A DNA stretch of 5,964 nucleotides from Bacteroidia bacterium (GCA_020848595.1 JADLHV010000032.1:1-5964), one strand, 5' to 3'; shown: positions 1 through 5,961, counted from the stretch's first letter. The notes: generated by a model from the sequence alone, not told the origin. Numbers and translations are program-made.

Positions 1-864
1 AGAGGATTTAAAATGCGCTTACCTTTAAATATCCAATTTGTTTTTACAGCTAATCCAGAAGATTACACCAATCGTGGCAGCATAATTACGCCATTAAAAG
101 ACCGTATTGGTTCGCAAATCATTACACATTATCCTAAAGACATAGAAACTGCTGCTGCAATTACGGCTTTAGAAGCTAAAATTCCAAAAACACAAGAAGA
201 TAGAATTAAAATTCCAGATCTCTTAAAACGTGCTGTTGAACAAATAGTTTTTGAAGCAAGACAGAGCGAATTTGTAGATGCAAAAAGTGGCGTTTCTGCT
301 CGATTAAGTATAAGTGCCTATGAAATACTAGCAAGTTCTATAGAACGCAGGGTAATAATCAATAACGAGACTCAATCAATAGGTAGAATTGCCGACTTAT
401 ATTGTCTTGTTCCGGCTATTACAGGAAAAGTAGAAATGGTATATGAAGGTGAATCTGAGGGACCATTAAAAGTAGCTCAAAATTTGATTAGTAAAGCCAT
501 TAAATCGATATTTTCAGAAAAATGCCCTCCACTCGAAAAACTAAAAAAGAAAGGACATGATAGCAGTAATCCTTATAAATCAATAATGCAATGGTTCGAA
601 GATGGCAAACATTTAGAATTAAATATAGACGACAAAGATGAAGTGTATAGAAAACATTTAGATTCATCTTCAGAATTAGATGAATTTGTAGAGAAGCATT
701 TCGAAAAATCTGATAATGACGAAAAATATCTAATGAAGGAATTAATATTATTTGGTTTAAGCGAGAATAGTAAATTGAGTAGGACAAGTGCTGAAAAGAA
801 AATAAGTTTCAAAGACTTATTAGGCAGCATGTTTACCGGCTTTGCAGACACCAATAATGCATAA
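1..864 (+). CDS. Magnesium chelatase ChlI-like / MoxR-type AAA+ ATPase, 5'-truncated by the window edge
   Basis: The reading frame is open back to base 1 (codons for R-G-F-K precede the first visible ATG at 13). That ATG is probably internal, because the family continues without a break through this point; the N-terminal part with Walker A and B lies outside the window. Counting the first codon as 1, visible parts are a sensor-1 strand with TANPEDY (N18), the arginine-finger stretch PLKDRIGS (R35), and a helical lid with sensor-2-like GVSARLSI (R101). A charged C-terminal region ends in KDLLGSMFTGF, near where I recall such proteins ending, so the 3' end looks complete. Relatives are ATP-driven remodelling enzymes that usually work with a VWA-domain partner; no partner is encoded downstream here. 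Despite the family name there is no sign of a role in chlorophyll synthesis. The client is unknown. Family assignment is firm, function is not. Confidence 0.88.
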   Translation, partial: RGFKMRLPLNIQFVFTANPEDYTNRGSIITPLKDRIGSQIITHYPKDIETAAAITALEAKIPKTQEDRIKIPDLLKRAVEQIVFEARQSEFVDAKSGVSARLSISAYEILASSIERRVIINNETQSIGRIADLYCLVPAITGKVEMVYEGESEGPLKVAQNLISKAIKSIFSEKCPPLEKLKKKGHDSSNPYKSIMQWFEDGKHLELNIDDKDEVYRKHLDSSSELDEFVEKHFEKSDNDEKYLMKELILFGLSENSKLSRTSAEKKISFKDLLGSMFTGFADTNNA

Positions 865-866
865 AA

Positions 867-1583
867 TTGAAAGAACTTGAAGACCATACCTGGTTTCCAG
901 ATTTTTTAAGAGTCGAACAAGCCGAATTTATTGGTCAAATGGCGGTTTTTAGCGGTATTTATAAGCCTTTTATTCAACTCTTAAAAAACTGCGTTCACAA
1001 TTCCGACAGTTTACACGACTTATGTTCGGGCAGCGGTGTGCCAGGTTTACATATTTTCAATGCATCTACATCTTTTAAGTCGCTAACATTGAGTGACAAA
1101 TTCCCATTGCAAAAACAATGGCCAGACAATATACGATACCTTTCTATTTCTACAGATATTTTAGAAATGGAATTTACTCCCCAATATTGTTACATCCTAT
1201 TAAATGCCTTTCATCATTTTAACGAAGAAGAGCAAAATAGCATTATAAAACGCTGTCAAGAAGCGGGAGCCGAAATGTATATTGCAGAAATTCTTGAGCC
1301 AACTTTAATGTGTGCTATAAAAGTATTCTTAGCCGGTACAATTGGTGTTTTATTGCTTACACCTTTTATCTGTAAAATGACTTGGCGGAAATTCATTTTA
1401 ACTTACCTAATTCCACTCAATAGTATAACAGTCAGTATCGATGGGATTATTTCTGTTTTTAAATCAAAATCTCAGAGCCGCTACATTAATCAATTAGCAA
1501 AAGACAACAAGCAGTTAAATGTTTTGCGTTTATCCAATTTAGCTGGCCCATCCATAATCCTTCATCTTCAAGCATGCGCATAA
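867..1583 (+). CDS. Class I SAM-dependent methyltransferase with membrane-associated C-terminus
   Basis: Predicted 238-residue SAM-dependent methyltransferase. The glycine-rich SAM loop is LHDLCSGSGVPG (residues 49-60), followed by a strand ending in an acidic residue (LTLSDK, D77) and NAFHHF (113-118), at the place where post-II motifs sit. Two hydrophobic segments follow at about 148-168 and 174-198, so the C-terminus probably inserts in or lies on the inner membrane, as expected for a lipid or quinone-like substrate. The start is TTG at 867: the frame is closed by a stop at 855-857, no ATG precedes the conserved N-terminal HTWFPDFLR region, and TTG lies 2 bases after the ATPase stop. The 3' end overlaps the prenyltransferase gene by 10 bases, so the two are probably translationally coupled. 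The substrate is unknown. I recall similar Bacteroidota proteins annotated only as class I methyltransferases. Confidence 0.8.
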   Translation: MKELEDHTWFPDFLRVEQAEFIGQMAVFSGIYKPFIQLLKNCVHNSDSLHDLCSGSGVPGLHIFNASTSFKSLTLSDKFPLQKQWPDNIRYLSISTDILEMEFTPQYCYILLNAFHHFNEEEQNSIIKRCQEAGAEMYIAEILEPTLMCAIKVFLAGTIGVLLLTPFICKMTWRKFILTYLIPLNSITVSIDGIISVFKSKSQSRYINQLAKDNKQLNVLRLSNLAGPSIILHLQACA

Positions 1584-2437
1584 AAACACTTATTCAATTC
1601 AGCAGGCCACACACCATTATAGGCACGATTGTGAGTATTACAACCTTGTATGCGATGGTATGTAATGGCAACGAATCTGAGCATATTGGGTTGTTAATTA
1701 AAGCCATCATTACTGGACTCATGTGTAACATTTTTATTGTTGGCATCAATCAAATTGAAGATATAGAATTAGATAAAATCAACAAACCATATCTTCCCTT
1801 AGCTTCAGGGGCATTAACCAAGCCACAAGCAAAAAGCATAGTTTGGGCTTGTTTTTGGGGTGCATTAATGATGTCTATCCTCATTCATCCTATACTAATT
1901 GGCGTTGTTGGCTTGTCGATGGGCATTGGTTGGGCATACTCCTGTCCACCTTTGTATTTAAGAAAGCACCATTTACCGGCTGCTTTATCAATCTCTATAG
2001 TGAGAGGTTTAATGGTAAATTTTGGCGGCTACTATGTATTCAACAGTCTTATTAACCATAGCAACAAATTAAGTAATGACATTGTGATACTATGTATATT
2101 TATCACCTTATTCAGTGTGGTTATAGCATGGTTTAAAGACTTACCGGATATGCAAGGCGACCGTCAATACCAAATAAAAACGATGGCATTGCTATACACA
2201 CCCAAAGGTGCAATATTAGCTGGTCATATATTATTAATTCCAGCTTATCTTTTTACAATATATGAATATCGAGAATCAATTTGGCTCGGCCTGGGACATG
2301 TCTTTTTATTAATTGCATTTTTATCCAATACGATAGCGTTATTTAAATTAAAAGTTCAGAGCTATAAACAGTATTATAAACGATTTTGGTATCTATTTTT
2401 TGCTGAGTATATTTTATACTTGATAGCATTCATATAA
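1574..2437 (+). CDS. UbiA-family prenyltransferase, homogentisate phytyl/prenyltransferase-like
   Basis: Predicted 287-residue polytopic inner-membrane enzyme that would transfer a prenyl group from a diphosphate donor to an acceptor. Both aspartate motifs of the UbiA superfamily are present: N59-Q-I-E-D63-I-E-L-D67 followed by KINKPYLPLASG, and K188-D189-L-P-D192-M-Q-G-D196. These bind the magnesium-complexed diphosphate. The INKPYLPLASG wording, the RGLMVNFGGYY stretch (144-154) and KDLPDMQGD resemble homogentisate prenyltransferases (VTE2/Slr1736 type) more than MenA or UbiA proper. That comparison is from memory. About eight to nine hydrophobic segments are visible and the length is usual for the family. 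The ATG lies inside the methyltransferase gene, ten bases before that gene ends, so the two proteins are probably made together and act in one pathway. The acceptor could be an aromatic ring or another alcohol; tocopherol synthesis is not shown. Confidence 0.85.
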   Translation: MRIKTLIQFSRPHTIIGTIVSITTLYAMVCNGNESEHIGLLIKAIITGLMCNIFIVGINQIEDIELDKINKPYLPLASGALTKPQAKSIVWACFWGALMMSILIHPILIGVVGLSMGIGWAYSCPPLYLRKHHLPAALSISIVRGLMVNFGGYYVFNSLINHSNKLSNDIVILCIFITLFSVVIAWFKDLPDMQGDRQYQIKTMALLYTPKGAILAGHILLIPAYLFTIYEYRESIWLGLGHVFLLIAFLSNTIALFKLKVQSYKQYYKRFWYLFFAEYILYLIAFI

Positions 2438-2447
2438 GCTATAAAAA

Positions 2448-2477
2448 CATAAATGCCACATTACTGCGGCATTTATG
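2448..2477. terminator. Hairpin between convergent genes, probable intrinsic terminator (best for the minus strand)
   Basis: CATAAATGCC (2448-2457) and GGCATTTATG (2468-2477) form a perfect 10-bp inverted repeat with a 10-base loop. On the minus strand the stem is followed directly by five T (plus-strand A at 2443-2447), which gives a good intrinsic terminator for the peroxiredoxin-nfeD-floA unit, 37 bases beyond the floA stop. On the plus strand the stem starts 10 bases after the prenyltransferase stop but is followed by a mixed A/T stretch, so termination there would be weaker. It may serve both sides. Confidence 0.75.
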
Positions 2478-2513
2478 CATAAAATTTATATTGCGATAGA
2501 TTAAAACTATCCG

Positions 2514-3500
2514 TTATTGAGATTTAGGCGGTTTAGAGATAGAATCTCTCATATCGGTATCCGCCTTGATATTTTGCATCTTGTAGTAATCCATGATACC
2601 CAAGTTGCCTGCTCTGAAAGCTTCGCTGATAGATTTTGGAATTTCAGCTTCTGCTTCTATAACTTTAGCTCTAGCTTCTTGAGCCTTCGCTTTCATTTCT
2701 TGTTCTAATGCAATAGCCATTGCGCGTCTTTCTTCAGCTTTAGCTTGTGCTATATTTTTATCAGCTTCAGCTTGGTCCATTTGTAATTTAGCACCAATAT
2801 TTTCACCGATATCAATATCTGCAATATCAATAGATAGAATTTCGAAAGCAGTACCAGCATCTAAACCTTTAGATAAAACGCCTTTAGAGAGTCTATCTGG
2901 ATTTTCTAAAACTTCTTTGTGATTTAAAGCAGAACCGATAGTGGTGACAATACCTTCACCAACCCTTGCTAAAATTGTTTCTTCACCAGCACCACCGACC
3001 AATTGAGCGATATTAGCTCTTACGGTTACTCTTGCTTTTGCAATTAATTGAATTCCGTCTTTAGCAACCGCAGAAACTGGAGGCGTATCGATAACTCTTG
3101 GATTTACGCTCATTTGAACGGCGTCAAACACGTCTCTTCCAGCTAAGTCTATGGCGGTAGCAGCCTTAAAGTCGAGAGGAATATTAGCTTTATCAGCACT
3201 AATTAATGCAGCTACAACTTTTATAACATTTCCTCCAGCCAGGTAATGCGCTTCTAGCATATCACTGTCGATGGTAAGTCCAGCTTTAGTAGCATTTACC
3301 AAACCCTTTACAATAATTTCAGGTGGCACCTTACGCCATCTCATAAAGATTAAATTCAATAATGATATTTTAACCTTTGAAAGGATGGCCGAAAACCACA
3401 AACCCAAAGGGACAAAATACAAAAAGATAAAAAATATAATAATGATGAGGATAATCCCACCGGCTCCAAATAAGAAATTTGGTACTTCTAATAGATTCAT
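2514..3500 (-). CDS. floA: Flotillin-like protein FloA
   Basis: Predicted 328-residue flotillin-like membrane scaffold, close to the usual length of bacterial FloA (about 330). It has a very hydrophobic N-terminal segment (about 14-38) and a second membrane-hugging stretch (about 43-53), then an SPFH-type domain with family wording such as RWRKVPPEIIV, AGLTIDSDMLEAHYLAGGNV and NPRVIDTPPVSAVAKDGIQL. An Ala/Glu-rich helix at about 241-287 is probably the oligomerising coiled coil, and a tail with GNLGIMDYYKMQNIKADTDMR follows. FloA proteins assemble into membrane foci and influence membrane fluidity and the placement of membrane protein complexes. The ATG overlaps the stop of the nfeD-like gene in an ATGA, the usual pairing for this family, which also supports the start. 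A hairpin with a T-run lies just beyond the stop. Confidence 0.95.
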   Translation of the reverse strand: MNLLEVPNFLFGAGGIILIIIIFFIFLYFVPLGLWFSAILSKVKISLLNLIFMRWRKVPPEIIVKGLVNATKAGLTIDSDMLEAHYLAGGNVIKVVAALISADKANIPLDFKAATAIDLAGRDVFDAVQMSVNPRVIDTPPVSAVAKDGIQLIAKARVTVRANIAQLVGGAGEETILARVGEGIVTTIGSALNHKEVLENPDRLSKGVLSKGLDAGTAFEILSIDIADIDIGENIGAKLQMDQAEADKNIAQAKAEERRAMAIALEQEMKAKAQEARAKVIEAEAEIPKSISEAFRAGNLGIMDYYKMQNIKADTDMRDSISKPPKSQ

Positions 3501-3958
3501 AAAGATATTTGTTTTACGTAGATTTTATTATTTTCAATTTTAACAACTTCAACAAAAGCACCCGCTTCTACTAATTCACCAAAAGAAGTGACTTCGAGAC
3601 TAATGTTATTTAATACCATTCGACCCATTGGTCGTAATGCACTGCTTGTATAACCAGAATCACCTAATTTTACATCAGGCATTTCATTTACTTTTCCTTC
3701 TACACTTGATTTCAAAGACACTTTTTCCCAAACACCACTTTTCACTGCTATCACTATACATGCTATCAATAATAGTAACAAGCCAGCTAAAGCACAATGT
3801 CCAGAAACAGTACCAAACTCATGATAGATTTTATATAATGCATAATACCATGCCACCCCACCTAATGCTCCAGTAACAAAACCTGGTGTAACAAACAATT
3901 CAAGTAAGATTAATATCAAACCAAGAATTATTAATGCAATGATTAAGGCTGTACCCAT
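3497..3958 (-). CDS. Short NfeD-like membrane protein, FloA partner
   Basis: Predicted 153-residue NfeD protein of the short type without the N-terminal protease domain. Hydrophobic segments are at about 3-23, 28-42 and 55-73, followed by a small C-terminal domain (about 86-153) expected to be an OB fold. The hallmark G-D-S-G-Y-T-S-S-A-L-R-P-M-G is at 99-112, and the last strands (GAFVEVVKIENNKIYVKQI) also fit the family. EL-x-VTPGF at 20-27 matches the family turn after the first helix. Short NfeD proteins are routinely encoded next to flotillin or stomatin genes and are thought to help organise or anchor those scaffolds; the molecular role is not settled. The stop overlaps the floA start by 4 bases, and the gene begins 11 bases after the peroxiredoxin stop, indicating one operon. 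Confidence 0.9.
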   Translation of the reverse strand: MGTALIIALIILGLILILLELFVTPGFVTGALGGVAWYYALYKIYHEFGTVSGHCALAGLLLLLIACIVIAVKSGVWEKVSLKSSVEGKVNEMPDVKLGDSGYTSSALRPMGRMVLNNISLEVTSFGELVEAGAFVEVVKIENNKIYVKQISL

Positions 3959-3969
3959 GATAATATTAA

Positions 3970-4440
3970 CTATATTTTATTTAAAATTTCTTTCACTTCT
4001 TCCAAATTAGGAATATCCGATGCTTTCTCTAAAACTTCTGCATACTGAATAAACCCATTACCATCAATCACAAAAGCAGAACGTTTAGCCACACCTAGCA
4101 TATCAAAAACAAAAGAATCGTATTTAGTGCCATAGGCGGTGCAAACCTCTTTATTAAAATCGCTTAAAAGATCGAAGTTTAAATGCTGTTCTTCTTTAAA
4201 CTGCTTTAAAACAAACAACGAATCAACCGAAATTCCTAATACTACAGCATCTAAACCAGTATATTTAGAAATATCATCTCTTACACCACACAATTCAGCA
4301 GTACAAGTAGAAGTAAAGGCCAAAGGAAAAAACAATAAAACCACTTTTTTACCTTTGAAATCTTCTAAAGAACACAATTGTTTCTCAGTATTATATAATT
4401 TAAAATCAGGGGCTTTATCGCCTATTTTCAAAACCGACAT
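3970..4440 (-). CDS. Peroxiredoxin, AhpC/TSA family, AhpE/Bcp-like
   Basis: Predicted 156-residue cytosolic thiol peroxidase that would reduce hydrogen peroxide or organic hydroperoxides. The active-site stretch FFPLAFTSTCTAELC carries P39, T43 and the peroxidatic C46 in the PxxxTxxC arrangement, and R120 (KRSAFVID) is the likely conserved active-site arginine. C51 lies five residues after C46, the spacing of the resolving cysteine in Bcp/PrxQ enzymes, although the wording around C46 resembles AhpE-type enzymes, which I recall as 1-Cys. C23 and C100 are also present. Length is normal and nothing looks broken. It is the first gene of the three-gene minus-strand unit, 11 bases before the nfeD-like gene. 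Translation starts in an A-rich context without Shine-Dalgarno sequence. Peroxiredoxin identity is sure; the subclass and reductant (thioredoxin or other) are not. Confidence 0.93.
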   Translation of the reverse strand: MSVLKIGDKAPDFKLYNTEKQLCSLEDFKGKKVVLLFFPLAFTSTCTAELCGVRDDISKYTGLDAVVLGISVDSLFVLKQFKEEQHLNFDLLSDFNKEVCTAYGTKYDSFVFDMLGVAKRSAFVIDGNGFIQYAEVLEKASDIPNLEEVKEILNKI

Positions 4441-4639
4441 TTTTGTAATTTAAACCACGAATGTAAACAATAATATAATCAATTGTATACTTTTTTTATG
4501 AGTTAAAATAAAGATTCGATAATAATAGGGATTTATGATAGTTGATGACAATTAAACCATCTAGTATAAGGAATTATCGAAAATTAATAATTTGAAAGTA
4601 TCATTCTCTGAAAAAAATTATATTAATAAAAATATACAA

Positions 4640-4670
4640 TTGAAATAAATTTTGTATTCATGTAATTTTG
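4640..4670 (+). promoter_or_regulatory. Bacteroidota-type promoter candidate with no annotated gene behind it
   Basis: TTG at 4640-4642 is followed after 20 bases by TAATTTTG at 4663-4670, an exact fit to the TTG-N19/20-TAnnTTTG pattern of the Bacteroidota housekeeping sigma factor. The -7 box alone is expected about once by chance in AT-rich DNA of this length, so the TTG at correct spacing is what lifts it. Predicted transcription would begin near 4676-4678 and run into gene-free DNA. Confidence 0.3.
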
Positions 4671-4683
4671 TTAAGTAACTTAA
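4671..4683. repeat. 13-base palindrome just after the 4663-4670 promoter box
   Basis: TTAAGT, one A, then ACTTAA form a perfect 6+1+6 inverted repeat. It sits directly against the candidate -7 box at 4663-4670 and covers the predicted transcription start, the place an operator would occupy. Short AT-rich palindromes are common by chance, so this is weak. Confidence 0.3.
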
Positions 4684-5237
4684 AATACTTGAATAAATTA
4701 ACAAATCTCATGGTAAGTCTGATTCGAAAAATGATTTCTAAAATTAAAAACAACAAAACATATTCAATTGCCTAAAAACACTGGTAAATCATTTTGAAAT
4801 GAAGTTTGACACTTTAGAATTCCAGTTAAGCATGTCTTTGATTTATATTAGAACATAACACTTCAGCATGTGAAACAATTGAATCACTGCTATATCTAAA
4901 AGAAAAATATGCAAATTTTATAACATGAAAACAAACCTTATTTGAATTTTGTAAAAGACTTAATAAATAAAAAATACATTCGTTTCGAATCTTGCTTGCT
5001 TTTTTTAAACCTCAATTGTTCTATTATTCATTTAACCAAATTTAAAAAATTCCATGTGGAAGACATTTTCAGAGGATACTTCGCTCAACTTCAGCTAAAA
5101 TATTGTAATTTATGAAGAAAGCGCTTAATTGTTCAAGTAGGAAAAGTAAAATCTATTAAATCAAAGCTTTAAGATAGCATAATGAGTAATTATTTTTTTT
5201 ATTTAACTATTTTGATTCTATAAGGAAGTTTTCGCAC

Positions 5238-5268
5238 TTGTAATTATCGTTTTTAAATTTTACTTTCG
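5238..5268 (+). promoter_or_regulatory. Candidate promoter of the secreted-protein gene
   Basis: TTG at 5238-5240 and TACTTTCG at 5261-5268 are 20 bases apart and match TTG-N20-TAnnTTTG with one mismatch in the -7 box. It is the best candidate I found upstream of the gene starting at 5419. Transcription would start near 5275, leaving an untranslated leader of roughly 145 bases. A TATAAT-like string at 5399-5404 is too near the ATG and not the usual form in this phylum. Confidence 0.4.
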
Positions 5269-5304
5269 TTGCACTAGATGTTTTTTTGTTCATTACAATT
5301 ATGT

Positions 5305-5340
5305 TGTATAGAATTAATAATACAGAGACCTTAACTGTAT
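5305..5340 (+). repeat. Overlapping small inverted repeats in the predicted leader
   Basis: ATACAG (5320-5325) can pair with CTGTAT (5335-5340) around a 9-base loop, or its ATACA can pair with TGTAT (5305-5309) upstream around a 10-base loop. The two pairings exclude each other. Both stems are short (5-6 bp) and AT-rich, so a regulatory switch is only a possibility. Confidence 0.25.
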
Positions 5341-5418
5341 AAATTTATTCCTTAATCGAAGCCCAAGCATTAGGTTTAACAAATTAATTTTATCACTTTA
5401 TAATAACAAATTTATTTT

Positions 5419-5904
5419 ATGAAAAAGATAGTTTTATTAGCGCTCTTATCAATATCGATAAACGCTTTTTCTTATATTACCATTATTCAAAATACTGAGC
5501 AAGTTGGATCCGGTGGATGGCTGCGAGTTACTGAGAATTTCTCGACAGATGGCCCTGGCAATTGCATTTTTGAGTTGAATTGTACTGATCCAGGTAGAAT
5601 GAATTGCTCTTTTACTGTACTTGATCCAAATAATACGCCTGGTTGTGTAACACTTTTAGTAAATAATGGAGGAACCGGAAGCGGTAATGCATTTAATGAT
5701 GTATGCGATTTAGTTAACATTCAAATTGCTTCAGGTAATGTTTCCGGGACAATACAGCCTGGTAATATTGCTGTAATTCATAATGGCACAAATGAAAGCG
5801 CTGTTATTACATATGTAACTTCAATAAATACAAGTACCAACACTAGACAAACCGAAATAAAAGTCTATGCTTATAGCGAAGCGCAAAGTCTTGGAATTAT
5901 CTAA
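5419..5904 (+). CDS. Small secreted protein of unknown family
   Basis: Predicted 161-residue protein that I do not recognise. The N-terminus is a clear Sec signal peptide: MKK, a hydrophobic core (about 4-14) and a probable cut after AFS at residue 18. There is no lipobox cysteine and no obvious type IX secretion C-terminal domain, so the mature protein of about 143 residues is probably periplasmic or released. It is rich in Asn, Thr, Gly and Ser, looks mainly beta-stranded, and has five cysteines (49, 55, 63, 76, 96), an odd number allowing two disulfides and one free or intermolecular thiol. The C-terminal part (about 118-152) reads as alternating hydrophobic strands. The ATG starts the signal peptide directly and the upstream context is A/T-rich without Shine-Dalgarno. 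It stands alone, with a possible promoter near 5238-5268 and a terminator hairpin 13 bases after its stop. Confidence 0.8.
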   Translation: MKKIVLLALLSISINAFSYITIIQNTEQVGSGGWLRVTENFSTDGPGNCIFELNCTDPGRMNCSFTVLDPNNTPGCVTLLVNNGGTGSGNAFNDVCDLVNIQIASGNVSGTIQPGNIAVIHNGTNESAVITYVTSINTSTNTRQTEIKVYAYSEAQSLGII

Positions 5905-5917
5905 AAATATATTTAAA

Positions 5918-5961
5918 GAAGCAAGTAAATTATTGAGATTTGCTTGCTTCCTTGTTGTTTT
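5918..5961 (+). terminator. Strong intrinsic terminator after the secreted-protein gene
   Basis: Bases 5918-5930 and 5938-5950 form a 13-bp stem (outer GAAGCAAG with CTTGCTTC, inner AAAT with ATTT, one T-G wobble between them) around a 7-base loop. A T-rich but not pure T tract follows (5951-5961). It begins 13 bases after the stop and indicates a single-gene transcript. The stem is equally symmetric on the other strand, where A/T-rich bases follow, so it may also stop converging transcription from beyond the window. Confidence 0.75.

Larger units (their letters stand above)
4441..5418. other. 978-base AT-rich intergenic region with no convincing gene
   Basis: This stretch lies between the divergent peroxiredoxin and secreted-protein genes. 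Sampled lines have about 22-35 percent G+C, lower than the flanking genes, with frequent stops in the frames I read. Only very short ORFs occur, for example 4710-4775 (21 residues) and 4799-4858 (19 residues). I see no tRNA, rRNA, insertion-sequence end, CRISPR array or riboswitch I can name. It should contain the promoter of the minus-strand unit, but no convincing Bacteroidota-type -33/-7 pair is visible there: only TACATTCG (minus strand, 4458-4465) without a well-spaced TTG. It also holds two plus-strand promoter candidates and five CAATTG palindromes between 4480 and 5018. It could be degraded DNA, a regulatory spacer, or the site of a small RNA. Confidence 0.7.

Noticed and set aside
500..887. 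Minus-strand ORFs of about 95 and 104 codons opposite the ATPase 3' end
   Set aside because: They lie antisense to a conserved coding region, have unnatural composition and no family features; shadows of the real gene.
4458..4482. TACATTCG on the minus strand as promoter of the peroxiredoxin operon
   Set aside because: Position relative to the ATG is plausible, but the nearest upstream TTG is only 14 bases away instead of about 20, so I did not call it.
4710..4775. 21-residue ORF MVSLIRKMISKIKNNKTYSIA as an annotated gene
   Set aside because: Too short, no visible start signal or homologue, and such ORFs occur by chance; kept only as part of a finding.
4799..4858. 19-residue ORF beginning MKFDTLEF
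   Set aside because: Very short, no promoter, start signal or recognisable content; likely chance in AT-rich DNA.
4976..5000. Possible tRNA T-loop around TTTCGAATC
   Set aside because: The flanking bases do not pair as a T-stem, and no acceptor stem, D-arm or anticodon arm is found.
4978..5006. Terminator-like ATTCG-TTT-CGAAT hairpin followed by CTTGCTTGC and seven T
   Set aside because: The stem is only 5 bp, the T-run lies 9 bases away from it, and no gene ends just upstream. On the minus strand it is also T-rich afterwards but equally without a gene to terminate.
5371..5378. TAGGTTTA as the -7 box of the secreted-protein gene
   Set aside because: No TTG lies at the right distance upstream and the final G is missing; the 5238-5268 pair fits better.
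5487..5720. 77-codon minus-strand ORF opposite the secreted-protein gene
   Set aside because: Lies wholly antisense to a gene with a clear signal peptide and terminator; no independent support.
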